Shown here one piece after another: positions 15,810 to 23,925 of a stretch of 64,000 nucleotides of DNA. The notes under the pieces are model-generated. The model searched no databases and had not been told where the DNA came from. It saw only the letters and a program-made list of their open reading frames with translations. Both the position numbers and the translations under genes were made by a program. The stretch's first letter is position 1. Each line of letters starts with the position of its first letter. The stretch comes from Mycobacterium lentiflavum. GTDB taxonomy: Bacteria > Actinomycetota > Actinomycetes > Mycobacteriales > Mycobacteriaceae. Where the stretch lies: assembly GCF_022374895.2 (NCBI RefSeq), contig NZ_CP092423.2, positions 2,232,001 through 2,296,000 of the forward strand, written 5' to 3'.

Positions 15810-16607
15810 TCATGATTGCCCGCGCGAGAACACCACTGCGGTTGACGCGGCGCCGAACCGGGACGGGGGCCGCACGAACTGGATGCGCATCTGTGGGTCG
15901 GCTGCTCTGCCGAGGGCAATGAATGCGGAGCGGCTGTAGGACCGCAGCATGCTGATGGACCCGTCGTGCATCCAGGGGCCCGCTGACGGCAACGAGAACC
16001 GTACCGCCATCGGCGCCATCAACAGGATGTTCAGGATCAGTCCGAGCGGGGACCGACGTCCGATGTCGATGACCAGAAATCGCTTGCCGACCCGAGTGGC
16101 CTCGGCGATCGCCTTGCAGGCGGCACTCGGTGGCAGGTGGTGAAACGCCAGCGCGAACACGACGAGGTCGTAGCTGTCATCCGCGGCGGCAATCGCGGTG
16201 GCGTCGACCACCTCGGTGCGCACCCGCGGATGGGTGCCCAACTCGCCGGCAGAGATTTTCGCCACCGAGGTCGGGTCGAGATCGCTGATCGTTACCGTCG
16301 CCGTGGGGTGCAAGTCCAAGATCTTCGCGGACAACTGGCCGTGCCCGGCACCGATTTCCAGGATGCGCGGGTGGGCGATGTCGGCGACGGCGCTGAGCGC
16401 GATGCGGGCATTTTTCTCGTGCAGGCCGACGCAGGTGCCCATCCGGTCGAGAGCCGAGATCACTTTTTGCTTGACCTCATCGGAAACGTCGTCGCGGTCG
16501 GTGTACTCCAATGCCTGGGTCTGCAGCAGTCGATCGAGCCAGGAGGCATCCGGCCCGCCACGGGGCATCGTCGCGATCGCCTCGATCGGGGTAGCCAGTT
16601 TGTTCAT
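15810..16607 (-). CDS. Class I SAM-dependent methyltransferase
   Basis: A 265-residue methyltransferase. The start at 16607 has AAGGAGC 7 nt upstream; the frame continues upstream only through the operator region. Motif I is ILEIGAGHGQLS, with the acidic end of strand 2 in ISDLDP, an acidic DATAIAAADDSYDLVVFALAFHHLP post-I region, and the ubiE-like VGKRFLVIDIG strand. A hydrophobic patch near residue 205 (LGLILNILLMAPMAV) suggests membrane association or a lipid substrate. Divergent from a decayed TetR gene, which suggests it was once repressed by that regulator. Confidence 0.82.
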   Translation of the reverse strand: MNKLATPIEAIATMPRGGPDASWLDRLLQTQALEYTDRDDVSDEVKQKVISALDRMGTCVGLHEKNARIALSAVADIAHPRILEIGAGHGQLSAKILDLHPTATVTISDLDPTSVAKISAGELGTHPRVRTEVVDATAIAAADDSYDLVVFALAFHHLPPSAACKAIAEATRVGKRFLVIDIGRRSPLGLILNILLMAPMAVRFSLPSAGPWMHDGSISMLRSYSRSAFIALGRAADPQMRIQFVRPPSRFGAASTAVVFSRGQS

Positions 16608-16649
16608 CACAAGCTCCTTACATTCGTCGTGGTAGTCGAAGGCTAACAG

Positions 16650-16663
16650 ACGAACTAGTTCGT
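16650..16663. promoter_or_regulatory. Palindromic operator-like site upstream of the methyltransferase
   Basis: ACGAACTAGTTCGT is a perfect 14-bp palindrome between the methyltransferase start and the remnant of a divergent TetR gene. Position and form fit a TetR-family operator. With the regulator destroyed, the site may be orphaned or served by another TetR protein. Confidence 0.55.
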
Positions 16664-16681
16664 TTGGCACGGGGTAGGGCT

Positions 16682-16783
16682 GTGAGAAGCACCACAGAGC
16701 TGCGCGGCGAAATCGCGGCGGCCGCCCGGGCCGGATGCGCCCAGGACGGGCTGGCCGGCGCCAGGATCGCGCGTGCGACTTAG
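16682..16783 (+). pseudogene. Truncated TetR/AcrR regulator (N-terminal remnant)
   Basis: A GTG at 16682 opens a 33-codon frame ending in TAG. The product (TTELRGEIAAAARAGCAQDG, then LAGARIARAT) looks like the first helix and helix-turn-helix entry of a TetR regulator (the usual pattern is EIxxAAxxxFAxxGxxGxRI). The rest of the DNA-binding domain and the ligand domain are missing: the frame stops exactly where the stop codon of the convergent ATP-grasp gene begins. This points to loss by deletion, with the breakpoint at about 16780. Confidence 0.65.
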
Positions 16784-19440
16784 GCCGGCATCTCTCGTCG
16801 TTGGTCGGGGCCCCACAGCGGCTGCATACCGCCGGGCAGGGTCAATTGTGTTTCGGTGATGACGCCGGCCAGGTCGCGCAGCTCGGTGTGGATTGTGGCG
16901 AGCAGGTCGGCCAGCTCTTCGCGGTGTCCGTTGACGGCCACCTCCAGCGCGGCGGGGTCCGAGCGGCGCAGCAGCGTGCTGATCTCCTCCACGGTCCGCT
17001 CCGGACGCGACGACCCCGACGCGCTGGGCAGGTCCTTGAGGTTGGCCCGTAGCCGCTCCAGCTGATAGAGCAGCGAGCGCGGGTTGTTCGCGTCGAACAG
17101 CATCAGTTCGGTCACCGCGGCGACGCTGACCTGACCGACGGTACGGCGCCGGTAGATGACCGACGATTCGCAGGCCACCAGGGTCGACTCGATGACGGTC
17201 TGCTCGGCATCCGCGCTGCGGACCGTCGTGAGCGTGGCGCCCAGCAACGCGGTCAGCCACAGGCCACGTTCGATCCGCTTGCCGATGTCCATCATCGACC
17301 AGCCCACGTCGCGCACCATCGACTCGTTGGCCACGCCCGACAGGGTCAGCATTCCGGCCAGGGTGCGTCCATGGGCCGACGCGAGCCGGGTGTCGGCTTC
17401 GGCCAGCGACTGCGGCGGCTCGGCCCGATGCGCAAGTCCGCGCTCCAGGGTGGCCAGCACCACCCAGGTGTCGTTGGACATCTGGTCGCGCACCGCCCTG
17501 GCGGCCAGCGCGAGCCCCTCCACGGACTGGATCAGAGATCCCGCCCGGTCCGGGTCGAAGGTCAACGCCCACAACGTCGACGGGACGATCGCGATCATCT
17601 CGGCGTGGTCGTTGTCGGCCCCGGTGTCGGTGCCGGTGATGCGGCCCAGGGCGGCCATCAGCACCGGCACGACCTCGCTTTCCTCGGTGTCCTGGTGGTG
17701 GCGATAGACATGGAAGCGGTCGCGGGCGGCCATCAGGAGGCGGGCCGTGCTCTCCGCACGTTCGCCATAGCGGCCGATCCAGAACAGGTCGGACAGCACG
17801 CGCGGCGAGCTGACTCCCCAGGTGCCCGCGGCGGTCTTGACCGGCTGCGCCTCGGTCGGCAGCGTGATGGTCTCCGCTCGCACCCGTTCGGTTGGACGAA
17901 CCCAAACATCTTTAGCCGCGACAGTTTTCAGTTCATATGCCGCGGGACCCGGTGCTACCACGTAACCGACGCCGCCGATCATCGGGGCATAGCCGCCGCG
18001 CTGGGCGACCGTGAACAGCCGCATTCCCACCCCGGCTGACGACAACACGCCGGCGTGGTCGGTCGGCGCGGAGGAGAACTGGGGCAGCTCCTGGCCGGCC
18101 CACTGCCACGGCATGCTCTCGATCTGTGCCGCGAGTCCGGCCAGCTGAGTCGACGAAAGTGTCGGTCCGACAATGGTTTGTCCGCCGACTGTCGATTTGA
18201 TCAACAGCGACGAGAGGTTGGCCAGCAGGTGCGAACGTTCCTTGTCGATGCCTCCCCAGTACACCGGCGCGGTGGTCAGCAGCGGGGCTTCGCCGAGCAG
18301 TCGCTCGGCCAGTTCGGGCAGAAAGCGCAGCAGCCCAGGGCTTTCCAGGATTCCGCTGCCCAGCGTGTTGACGACGGTCACGGTGCCGCGGCGTTGCGCC
18401 TCCACCAAGCCGACCACCCCGAGCCGGGAATCGGCGCGCAGATCCAGCGGGTCGGCGTAGAGCGCGTCGACGCGGCGCAGCACGACGTCGACCCGCTTCA
18501 GCGTCCCGAGCGAGCGCATCCAGAGCTTGCCGTCGCGGACCACCAAGTCGGCGCTTTCCACCAGCGGAAAACCCAGCAGCGTCGCGAGATACGCCTGGTC
18601 GAACGCGGTCTCGGAGTAGATGCCCGGGCTGAGCACCACCACCACCGGGTCTTGGGCGTCGTCGGGCGCGGAATCGATCAGCGCCAGCCGCAGCGCCTGC
18701 GCGAACGGCGTGTTGGGCCGCGGCGCGATCCGTTCGTAGAGATCGGGAATCGCGTGCGCCACCACGCGTCGGTCCGCCAGCGCATAACCGGCACCCGAGG
18801 GGGCCTGCGTCCAGTCCGCATTGACCTCGAAGGCGCCGCTGGGCAGCCGGCTCAGATCGCAGGCGTGCATGAACAGCTGGTGGTGGCCCGGTACTTCGAT
18901 TCCGCTGGCCGCGCGCACGTATCCGGGGTGGGCGAACACCAGCTCCGGGGGCAGCATGCCGTCGGTGAGTAGGCTACGCGGCCCGTACAGGTCGGCGAGC
19001 ACGGCATCGAGCAGCCGCGAGCGCTGCACCAGCCCGGCCTCCAGCACCTCCCAATCGGCCGCGGACACCACGATCGGCAGGGTGTCCAGACTCCATGGCC
19101 GGGGCTCCAGCGCACGGCCGTTGGTGGGATCGACTTCGGTGTAGGTGATCCCGTCGTTGTCGATCAGGTTGTGCACCACCGAGCGCAGCTGATTCAGCCC
19201 GGTCCGGCCGCGTTCGGCGACCGTGTCGGCCAGCTCGGTCCAGGCCGGGCGCACGTGTCCGTCTTCGCCGAGGAATTCGTCGTAGCCGGCTCCCAGTGAG
19301 CCGGTGGGGCGCAGCTCGAACAGTGCTTCCTGGGCGCGTGCGGTCCGGTACCCGGCCAGCAGTCGATCGGCGTCGTAATGATCGGCCGGAACCGCCGACG
19401 GTTCGAGTGCCATCTGGATCCCAGTTTCCGAATACGCCAT
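16780..19440 (-). CDS. Circularly permuted ATP-grasp plus alpha-E domain protein (Rv2567-like)
   Basis: An 886-residue two-domain protein; Rv2567 is close to this length. Residues about 40-510 form a circularly permuted type 2 ATP-grasp (DUF404/407 type) with YDEFLGEDGHVRP, LSPGIYSETAFDQAYLATLLGFPLVE, RVDVVLRRVDALYADPL and TLGSGILESPGL. Residues about 545-870 are the helical alpha-E domain (LSDLFWIGRYGERAESTARLL). ATP-grasp proteins of this type are predicted peptide ligases working with the neighbouring transglutaminases; no reaction is proven. The ATG overlaps the stop of the upstream transglutaminase by one base (TAATG), so translation is coupled. An upstream extension of the frame lies within that gene and was not used. 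Confidence 0.88.
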   Translation of the reverse strand: MAYSETGIQMALEPSAVPADHYDADRLLAGYRTARAQEALFELRPTGSLGAGYDEFLGEDGHVRPAWTELADTVAERGRTGLNQLRSVVHNLIDNDGITYTEVDPTNGRALEPRPWSLDTLPIVVSAADWEVLEAGLVQRSRLLDAVLADLYGPRSLLTDGMLPPELVFAHPGYVRAASGIEVPGHHQLFMHACDLSRLPSGAFEVNADWTQAPSGAGYALADRRVVAHAIPDLYERIAPRPNTPFAQALRLALIDSAPDDAQDPVVVVLSPGIYSETAFDQAYLATLLGFPLVESADLVVRDGKLWMRSLGTLKRVDVVLRRVDALYADPLDLRADSRLGVVGLVEAQRRGTVTVVNTLGSGILESPGLLRFLPELAERLLGEAPLLTTAPVYWGGIDKERSHLLANLSSLLIKSTVGGQTIVGPTLSSTQLAGLAAQIESMPWQWAGQELPQFSSAPTDHAGVLSSAGVGMRLFTVAQRGGYAPMIGGVGYVVAPGPAAYELKTVAAKDVWVRPTERVRAETITLPTEAQPVKTAAGTWGVSSPRVLSDLFWIGRYGERAESTARLLMAARDRFHVYRHHQDTEESEVVPVLMAALGRITGTDTGADNDHAEMIAIVPSTLWALTFDPDRAGSLIQSVEGLALAARAVRDQMSNDTWVVLATLERGLAHRAEPPQSLAEADTRLASAHGRTLAGMLTLSGVANESMVRDVGWSMMDIGKRIERGLWLTALLGATLTTVRSADAEQTVIESTLVACESSVIYRRRTVGQVSVAAVTELMLFDANNPRSLLYQLERLRANLKDLPSASGSSRPERTVEEISTLLRRSDPAALEVAVNGHREELADLLATIHTELRDLAGVITETQLTLPGGMQPLWGPDQRREMPA

Positions 19441-22400
19441 TACTGCTGCACGGTACGCACGCGTCGCAGGTCGAGAATGCCCGGCGCGCCGATATCGGTG
19501 AATATCCGGGCCTGCTTCTCCCGGATGCCGGAGAGGTCCAATTTGCCCGGGGTGAAGCCGATCGCCTCGAACCGTCGGGCGCGGCGCGATTCGGCCGCAA
19601 CGGCGTTGACGGGTGGCTCCTCGTAGGCCATGCCACCCGGATGCGAGACGTGATACGTGCAGCCGCCACGCGAGGTGCCCGACGTCAGATCGATCAGCTC
19701 GAACTGCAACGGCACGTCGGTGGTGATCGTCGGATGCAGCGCACTGGGCGGCTGCCACGCCTTGTACCGCACCCCGCCCACATGGATGTCGGGGTTGTCG
19801 GTGGCCAGCAACGGCACCGGATAGCCGTTGCAGGTCACCACGTAGCGGTGCCGGTCGGCGCCGATGATGCGGATCTGCAGCCGCTCGACCGACGAGTCGA
19901 CGTAGCGGGCGGTGCCCGTCGCGGTGGCCTCCTCGCCGAGGGTGTTCCACGGCTCGATCGCCCCGCGCAGCTCGATCTCGACGCCGTCGAAGACGGCGGT
20001 GCCGATGCGCGGGAACCGGAACTCGGTGAACGGGTCCAGCCAGCTGGTCTCGAACGCGATGCCGTGCGCGCGCAGGTCGGCGGCGACGTCGGCGATGTCG
20101 TGGATCAAGAAGTGCGGCAACAGGTATCGCCCGTGCAGGTTAGTCCCGTGCCGGATCAGCGGGGCGCGTAGCGGCTCGTCCCAGAACCAGGCCACCAGCG
20201 AGCGCACCAACAGCGACTGCACCATCGCCATCCGCAGGTGCGGCGGCATCTCGAACCCGCGCAGCTCCAGCAGGCCGAGGCGGCCGCGGGGGCTGTCGGG
20301 GCTGTACAGCTTGTCGATGCAGAACTCGGCGCGGTGGGTGTTGCCGGTGACGTCGGTCAGCAGGTGTCGCAATGCGCGGTCGGTCACCCACGGTGGTGGC
20401 GGCCCATCCTTGGAAGACGAAGCGAGCCGAGCGATCTCGGCGAACGCGATCTCGAGCTCGTACAGCGCCTCGGTGCGGCCCTCGTCCACCCGCGGCGCCT
20501 GCGACGTGGTGCCGACGAACCGGCCGGCGAACAGGTAGGACAGCGACGGGTGTCGTTGCCAGTAGGTCAGCAGCGAGACCAGCAGGTCCGGGCGGCGCAG
20601 CAGCGGCGAGTCCGCCGGCGTCACGCCGCCGAGTGTGATGTGGTTGCCGCCTCCCGTGCCGCCGTGGCTGCCGTCCACGTCGAACGACTCCGTGGACAGT
20701 CGGGCCAATCGTGCTTGTTCGTAAAGGGTTTCGAGCTGCTGGCGCTGTTCGTCGAAACTGGCGGTGGGCGCGATGTTGACTTCGATCACGCCGGGGTCGG
20801 GCGTGATCGTCGTCGACTGCAGCCGCGGGTCCGGCGGCGGGCCATAGCCCTCGATGACGACCGGGCTGCGGGTTTTGGCGGCCGCGGCCTCGATGCGGGC
20901 GATGAGGTCGACGAAGTGCTCCAGCGCCTCGGTGGGCGGGACGAACACGTACAGCAGCCCGTCGCGGGCCTCGGCGACCATCGCGGTCGGCGGTGCGGTG
21001 TCCGGGTCTTCGACCGGCGCGCTGGTCGACTCCGCCGGCAAGGTGTCCGACACGGCGGTGGGATCGACGTCGTACGTCGGCCGCGGCGGCTTCCAGCTGA
21101 TCGAATTCAGCGGCAGCCGCAGCCCCGCGGGCGAATCTCCCTCGAGCAGCACGACGCGGCCGCGGCGCAGCCGCCAGTTCGCGCTGGCCCAGCCCAGGTC
21201 GTCGTCGCGGCGGTGCAGTGGCAGCACGAATGCGGCTGGGGCCGTGGTGGTTTCGTCGAGGCGAGCCAGCAGTGCGGCGCGCGCCGCCGCGTCGTCGTCG
21301 GCGAGGTCGTCGCCGGGCCGCACCGCGTCGCCCTGCGGCAGGCGGACTTTGGCCGCCAGCCGGGCCAACGGGTCCTCGAAGGCGGGCCGCACCTGGGACA
21401 GCGGCAATCCCAGACCTTCGGCGACCTCGGCGAGGATCTTGTAGGCCGTTTCATTGTCCGCGGTCGAGCTCGTCGGCTGAGACGCCCAGGGGTCAGCCAA
21501 CAGCGCGTCGTCGGTCCACAGTGGCAGCCCGTCGGTGCGCCAATACAGGCCAATCTGCCAGCGCGGCAACGGTTCTCCCGGATACCACCGACCCTGGCCG
21601 CGATGGACCAGCCCCTGCGGAGCCCACGCGGCTTTCAGCCGAGCGGCCAGCGCGGACGCGCGCTCTCGTTTGTGCGGACCGTCTGCGGCGGTCGTCCACT
21701 CCTCGTCCACCTGGTTGTCGACCGACACAAAGGTCGGTTCGCCGCCGACCGTCAGCCGGACGTCGGCGGCGGTAAGCCGTTCGTCGACACCGCGGCCGAC
21801 CGCGCAGATGGTCGCCCACGCCTCCTCGGTGTAGGGCAGCGTGACGCGCGGATCCTCGTGGATGCGGGTGACGGTGTTGGAGAACTCCAGGGTGGTCTCA
21901 CACGGGTCGGTGCTGCCGGTGATGGGAGCAGCGCTCGAGGGATGTGGAGTGGCCGCCAGCGGGATGTGGCCCTCACCGGCGAACAGCCCCGACGTGGGAT
22001 CGAGCCCGATCCAGCCCGCGCCGGGGATATACACCTCGGTCCACGCGTGCAGGTCGGTGAAATCGGCCGCGGGCCCCGAGGGCCCGTCGAGGGCCTCCAC
22101 GTCGGAGGCCAGCTGCACCAGATAGCCGGAGACGAACCGGGCGGCCAGGCCGAACTGGCGCAGGATCGACACCAGCAGCCATGCCGAATCGCGGCACGAT
22201 CCGACGCCGGTGCGCAGCGTGAAATCCGGTGTCTGGACGCCGGGTTCCATCCGCAGGCTGTAGGCCACGTCGGCGTTGACCGCGTGGTTGAGCGCGACCA
22301 GGAAGTCGATGGTGCGGGTTCCGTCGGGCACTGAGAAGTTCTCCACCCAGGCCCGCGCCAGCTCACCGGGGCCGGACCCTTCGACGTCCTCGTCGACCGG

Positions 22401-22769
22401 GCGCAGATAGGGCTTGAGATCGTCGGCGAGCGCCTTGGGATAGATCAACCCCGAAGCGGGGGGCCATATTTCGGCCCAGTCCTCGATGAAGAAGTCGAAC
22501 GGGTTGATCACCTTGAGGTCGGCGATCAGGCCGACGGTGATCGTCAACTGCCGCATGGGATTCGGAAACACAAGCCGGGCAAGGAAATTGCCGAGCGCGT
22601 CCTGCTGCCAGTTGATGAAGTGGTCGGCGGGCTCGATGCGTAACGAGTAGGCCTCGATGGGCGTGCGCGAGTGCGGAGCCGGGCGCAGCCGCACCACGTG
22701 CGGAAACACTGGAACCAGCCGGTCAAAGGTGTAGCTGGTGCGATGCTCCAGCGCAACTTTGATGCTCAT
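19440..22769 (-). CDS. Giant transglutaminase-like protein with DUF2126 region (Rv2566-like)
   Basis: A 1109-residue cytoplasmic protein. The start (MSIKVALEHRTSYTFDR) begins the bacterial transglutaminase N domain. The catalytic residues lie in VGSCRDSAWLL (Cys), FTDLHAWTEVYI (His) and IGLDPTSGL (Asp). The remaining 750 residues match the DUF2126 type, with WRTDGLPLWTDD, GRWYPGEPLPRW, DGSHGGTGGGNHITLGG and FLIHDIADVAADLRAHG. Proteins of this layout are encoded beside alpha-E/ATP-grasp genes and are predicted to process or cleave peptide products. Another ATG six codons upstream is possible; neither has a strong RBS. First gene of the two-gene operon with the ATP-grasp protein. Confidence 0.88.
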   Translation of the reverse strand: MSIKVALEHRTSYTFDRLVPVFPHVVRLRPAPHSRTPIEAYSLRIEPADHFINWQQDALGNFLARLVFPNPMRQLTITVGLIADLKVINPFDFFIEDWAEIWPPASGLIYPKALADDLKPYLRPVDEDVEGSGPGELARAWVENFSVPDGTRTIDFLVALNHAVNADVAYSLRMEPGVQTPDFTLRTGVGSCRDSAWLLVSILRQFGLAARFVSGYLVQLASDVEALDGPSGPAADFTDLHAWTEVYIPGAGWIGLDPTSGLFAGEGHIPLAATPHPSSAAPITGSTDPCETTLEFSNTVTRIHEDPRVTLPYTEEAWATICAVGRGVDERLTAADVRLTVGGEPTFVSVDNQVDEEWTTAADGPHKRERASALAARLKAAWAPQGLVHRGQGRWYPGEPLPRWQIGLYWRTDGLPLWTDDALLADPWASQPTSSTADNETAYKILAEVAEGLGLPLSQVRPAFEDPLARLAAKVRLPQGDAVRPGDDLADDDAAARAALLARLDETTTAPAAFVLPLHRRDDDLGWASANWRLRRGRVVLLEGDSPAGLRLPLNSISWKPPRPTYDVDPTAVSDTLPAESTSAPVEDPDTAPPTAMVAEARDGLLYVFVPPTEALEHFVDLIARIEAAAAKTRSPVVIEGYGPPPDPRLQSTTITPDPGVIEVNIAPTASFDEQRQQLETLYEQARLARLSTESFDVDGSHGGTGGGNHITLGGVTPADSPLLRRPDLLVSLLTYWQRHPSLSYLFAGRFVGTTSQAPRVDEGRTEALYELEIAFAEIARLASSSKDGPPPPWVTDRALRHLLTDVTGNTHRAEFCIDKLYSPDSPRGRLGLLELRGFEMPPHLRMAMVQSLLVRSLVAWFWDEPLRAPLIRHGTNLHGRYLLPHFLIHDIADVAADLRAHGIAFETSWLDPFTEFRFPRIGTAVFDGVEIELRGAIEPWNTLGEEATATGTARYVDSSVERLQIRIIGADRHRYVVTCNGYPVPLLATDNPDIHVGGVRYKAWQPPSALHPTITTDVPLQFELIDLTSGTSRGGCTYHVSHPGGMAYEEPPVNAVAAESRRARRFEAIGFTPGKLDLSGIREKQARIFTDIGAPGILDLRRVRTVQQ

Positions 22770-22835
22770 AACCGCTGATCTCATCACAAGGGTCGCAGCG
22801 TCGCAGCGCGCCGCGAGCGCGCGGAACCCTGTTGG

Positions 22836-23876
22836 CTACACGGGCAGCGGTCCCGATGGTGGGCCGGCAGGCGGTCCGGGCTGGTAGCCGGGCTGCTGCG
22901 CCGGCACCACCTGACCACCCGAAAGCTTGCGGTAGGCATACGTCAGGATCAGCGCCACCAGCGGGGCGGCCACCACGAGGCCGACACCGCACAACAGCGC
23001 GCCGACGATCACTGTGGCCATGGTGACCAACCACACCAGCAGGGCGTTGAGGAAATTCGAGCCGACCAACGAGAAGCCCGAGGCGAACCCCTTGAAGGCG
23101 TTCTCCGAGCGATCGACCACGAAAAGAATGACGAACTGGGTGAAGATCCCCACGATGATGCCGGGGACGAAGCAGGCGGCATAGCCGACCGAGGTGACGA
23201 TGCTGACCAGGATCGCTGCGAGAAACGCCATGCCGAGGTTGCGCGGCTTGAAGAAGGACCCGATACTCACCTGCCGGCCGTCCGCGATGTCCAGGCATCC
23301 GGAGAAGAACGCGGCCTGGGCATACGCGGTCACGATCAGGGAGACGAGGTAGCCGAGCCCGACGACGGCCATTCCGGTGGGACTGAGATTCGCCGAGAAG
23401 GCGAAGTCGTAGTCGGAGGAGTCGTACGGGGTCACATTCGAACTCATGTTCTGGCCCACAAAGTTCAGCGCGGACGACGCGGCGAACAGCAGACCGAAGA
23501 CCAGGGTGGGCACGATCAGTGCGACGGCGTTCTTGGTGAAGGTGTTCCAGGCCCAGCTGAAGGCCTCACCGACGCTGAATTGCGGCTTGGGCGGCCCGCC
23601 GTAACCCGGGGGCGGTCCGTAGCCGGGAGGGGGCGCGCCATAACCGGGCGGTGGGCCGTAGCCCGGGGGCGGGGTCGAGCCATAACCGGGCGGTGGGCCG
23701 TAGCCCGGGGGCGGCGCGCCGTAACCCGGCGGTGGCGGCGTGCCATAACCGGGCGGTGGCGGCGTGCCATAACCCGGCGGTGGCGCGCTTCCGGGAGGTG
23801 GGCCGTAGCCCGGAGGATTCTGGCTGCCGCCGAAAGGTTCGGCCGAATCACCTGGATGTTCGGGGGGCTGGCTCAT
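22836..23876 (-). CDS. Proline/glycine-rich membrane protein (Rv2560-like), copy B
   Basis: A 346-residue protein. The first 100 residues are a low-complexity cytoplasmic tail of PPPGYG repeats starting MSQPPEHPGDSAEPFGG. Hydrophobic helices follow from about residue 120 (NAVALIVPTLVFGLLFAA, GMAVVGLGYLVSLIVTAYAQA, FLAAILVSIVTSVGYAACFVPGIIVGIF, ATVIVGALLCGVGLVVAAPLVALIL), so about five or six spans. KPRNLG and YRKLSGGQVV are shared with the neighbouring copy. Function unknown. Ends with a second short proline-rich tail. Confidence 0.78.
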   Translation of the reverse strand: MSQPPEHPGDSAEPFGGSQNPPGYGPPPGSAPPPGYGTPPPPGYGTPPPPGYGAPPPGYGPPPGYGSTPPPGYGPPPGYGAPPPGYGPPPGYGGPPKPQFSVGEAFSWAWNTFTKNAVALIVPTLVFGLLFAASSALNFVGQNMSSNVTPYDSSDYDFAFSANLSPTGMAVVGLGYLVSLIVTAYAQAAFFSGCLDIADGRQVSIGSFFKPRNLGMAFLAAILVSIVTSVGYAACFVPGIIVGIFTQFVILFVVDRSENAFKGFASGFSLVGSNFLNALLVWLVTMATVIVGALLCGVGLVVAAPLVALILTYAYRKLSGGQVVPAQQPGYQPGPPAGPPSGPLPV

Positions 23877-23925
23877 GTCGCCGTCCTAACGTGCACGCGC
23901 GGAACTCGGATTGGACTTCGGCTGC

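Noticed and set aside
20238..22334. A 698-codon plus-strand open frame inside the giant transglutaminase gene
   Set aside because: Antisense shadow of a well-supported gene with catalytic motifs on the other strand.
23590..23830. Short direct repeats that could suggest a CRISPR-like or satellite array
   Set aside because: They encode the in-frame PPPGYG repeats of the proline-rich membrane protein; there are no unique spacers. The same holds for about 24700-24930.
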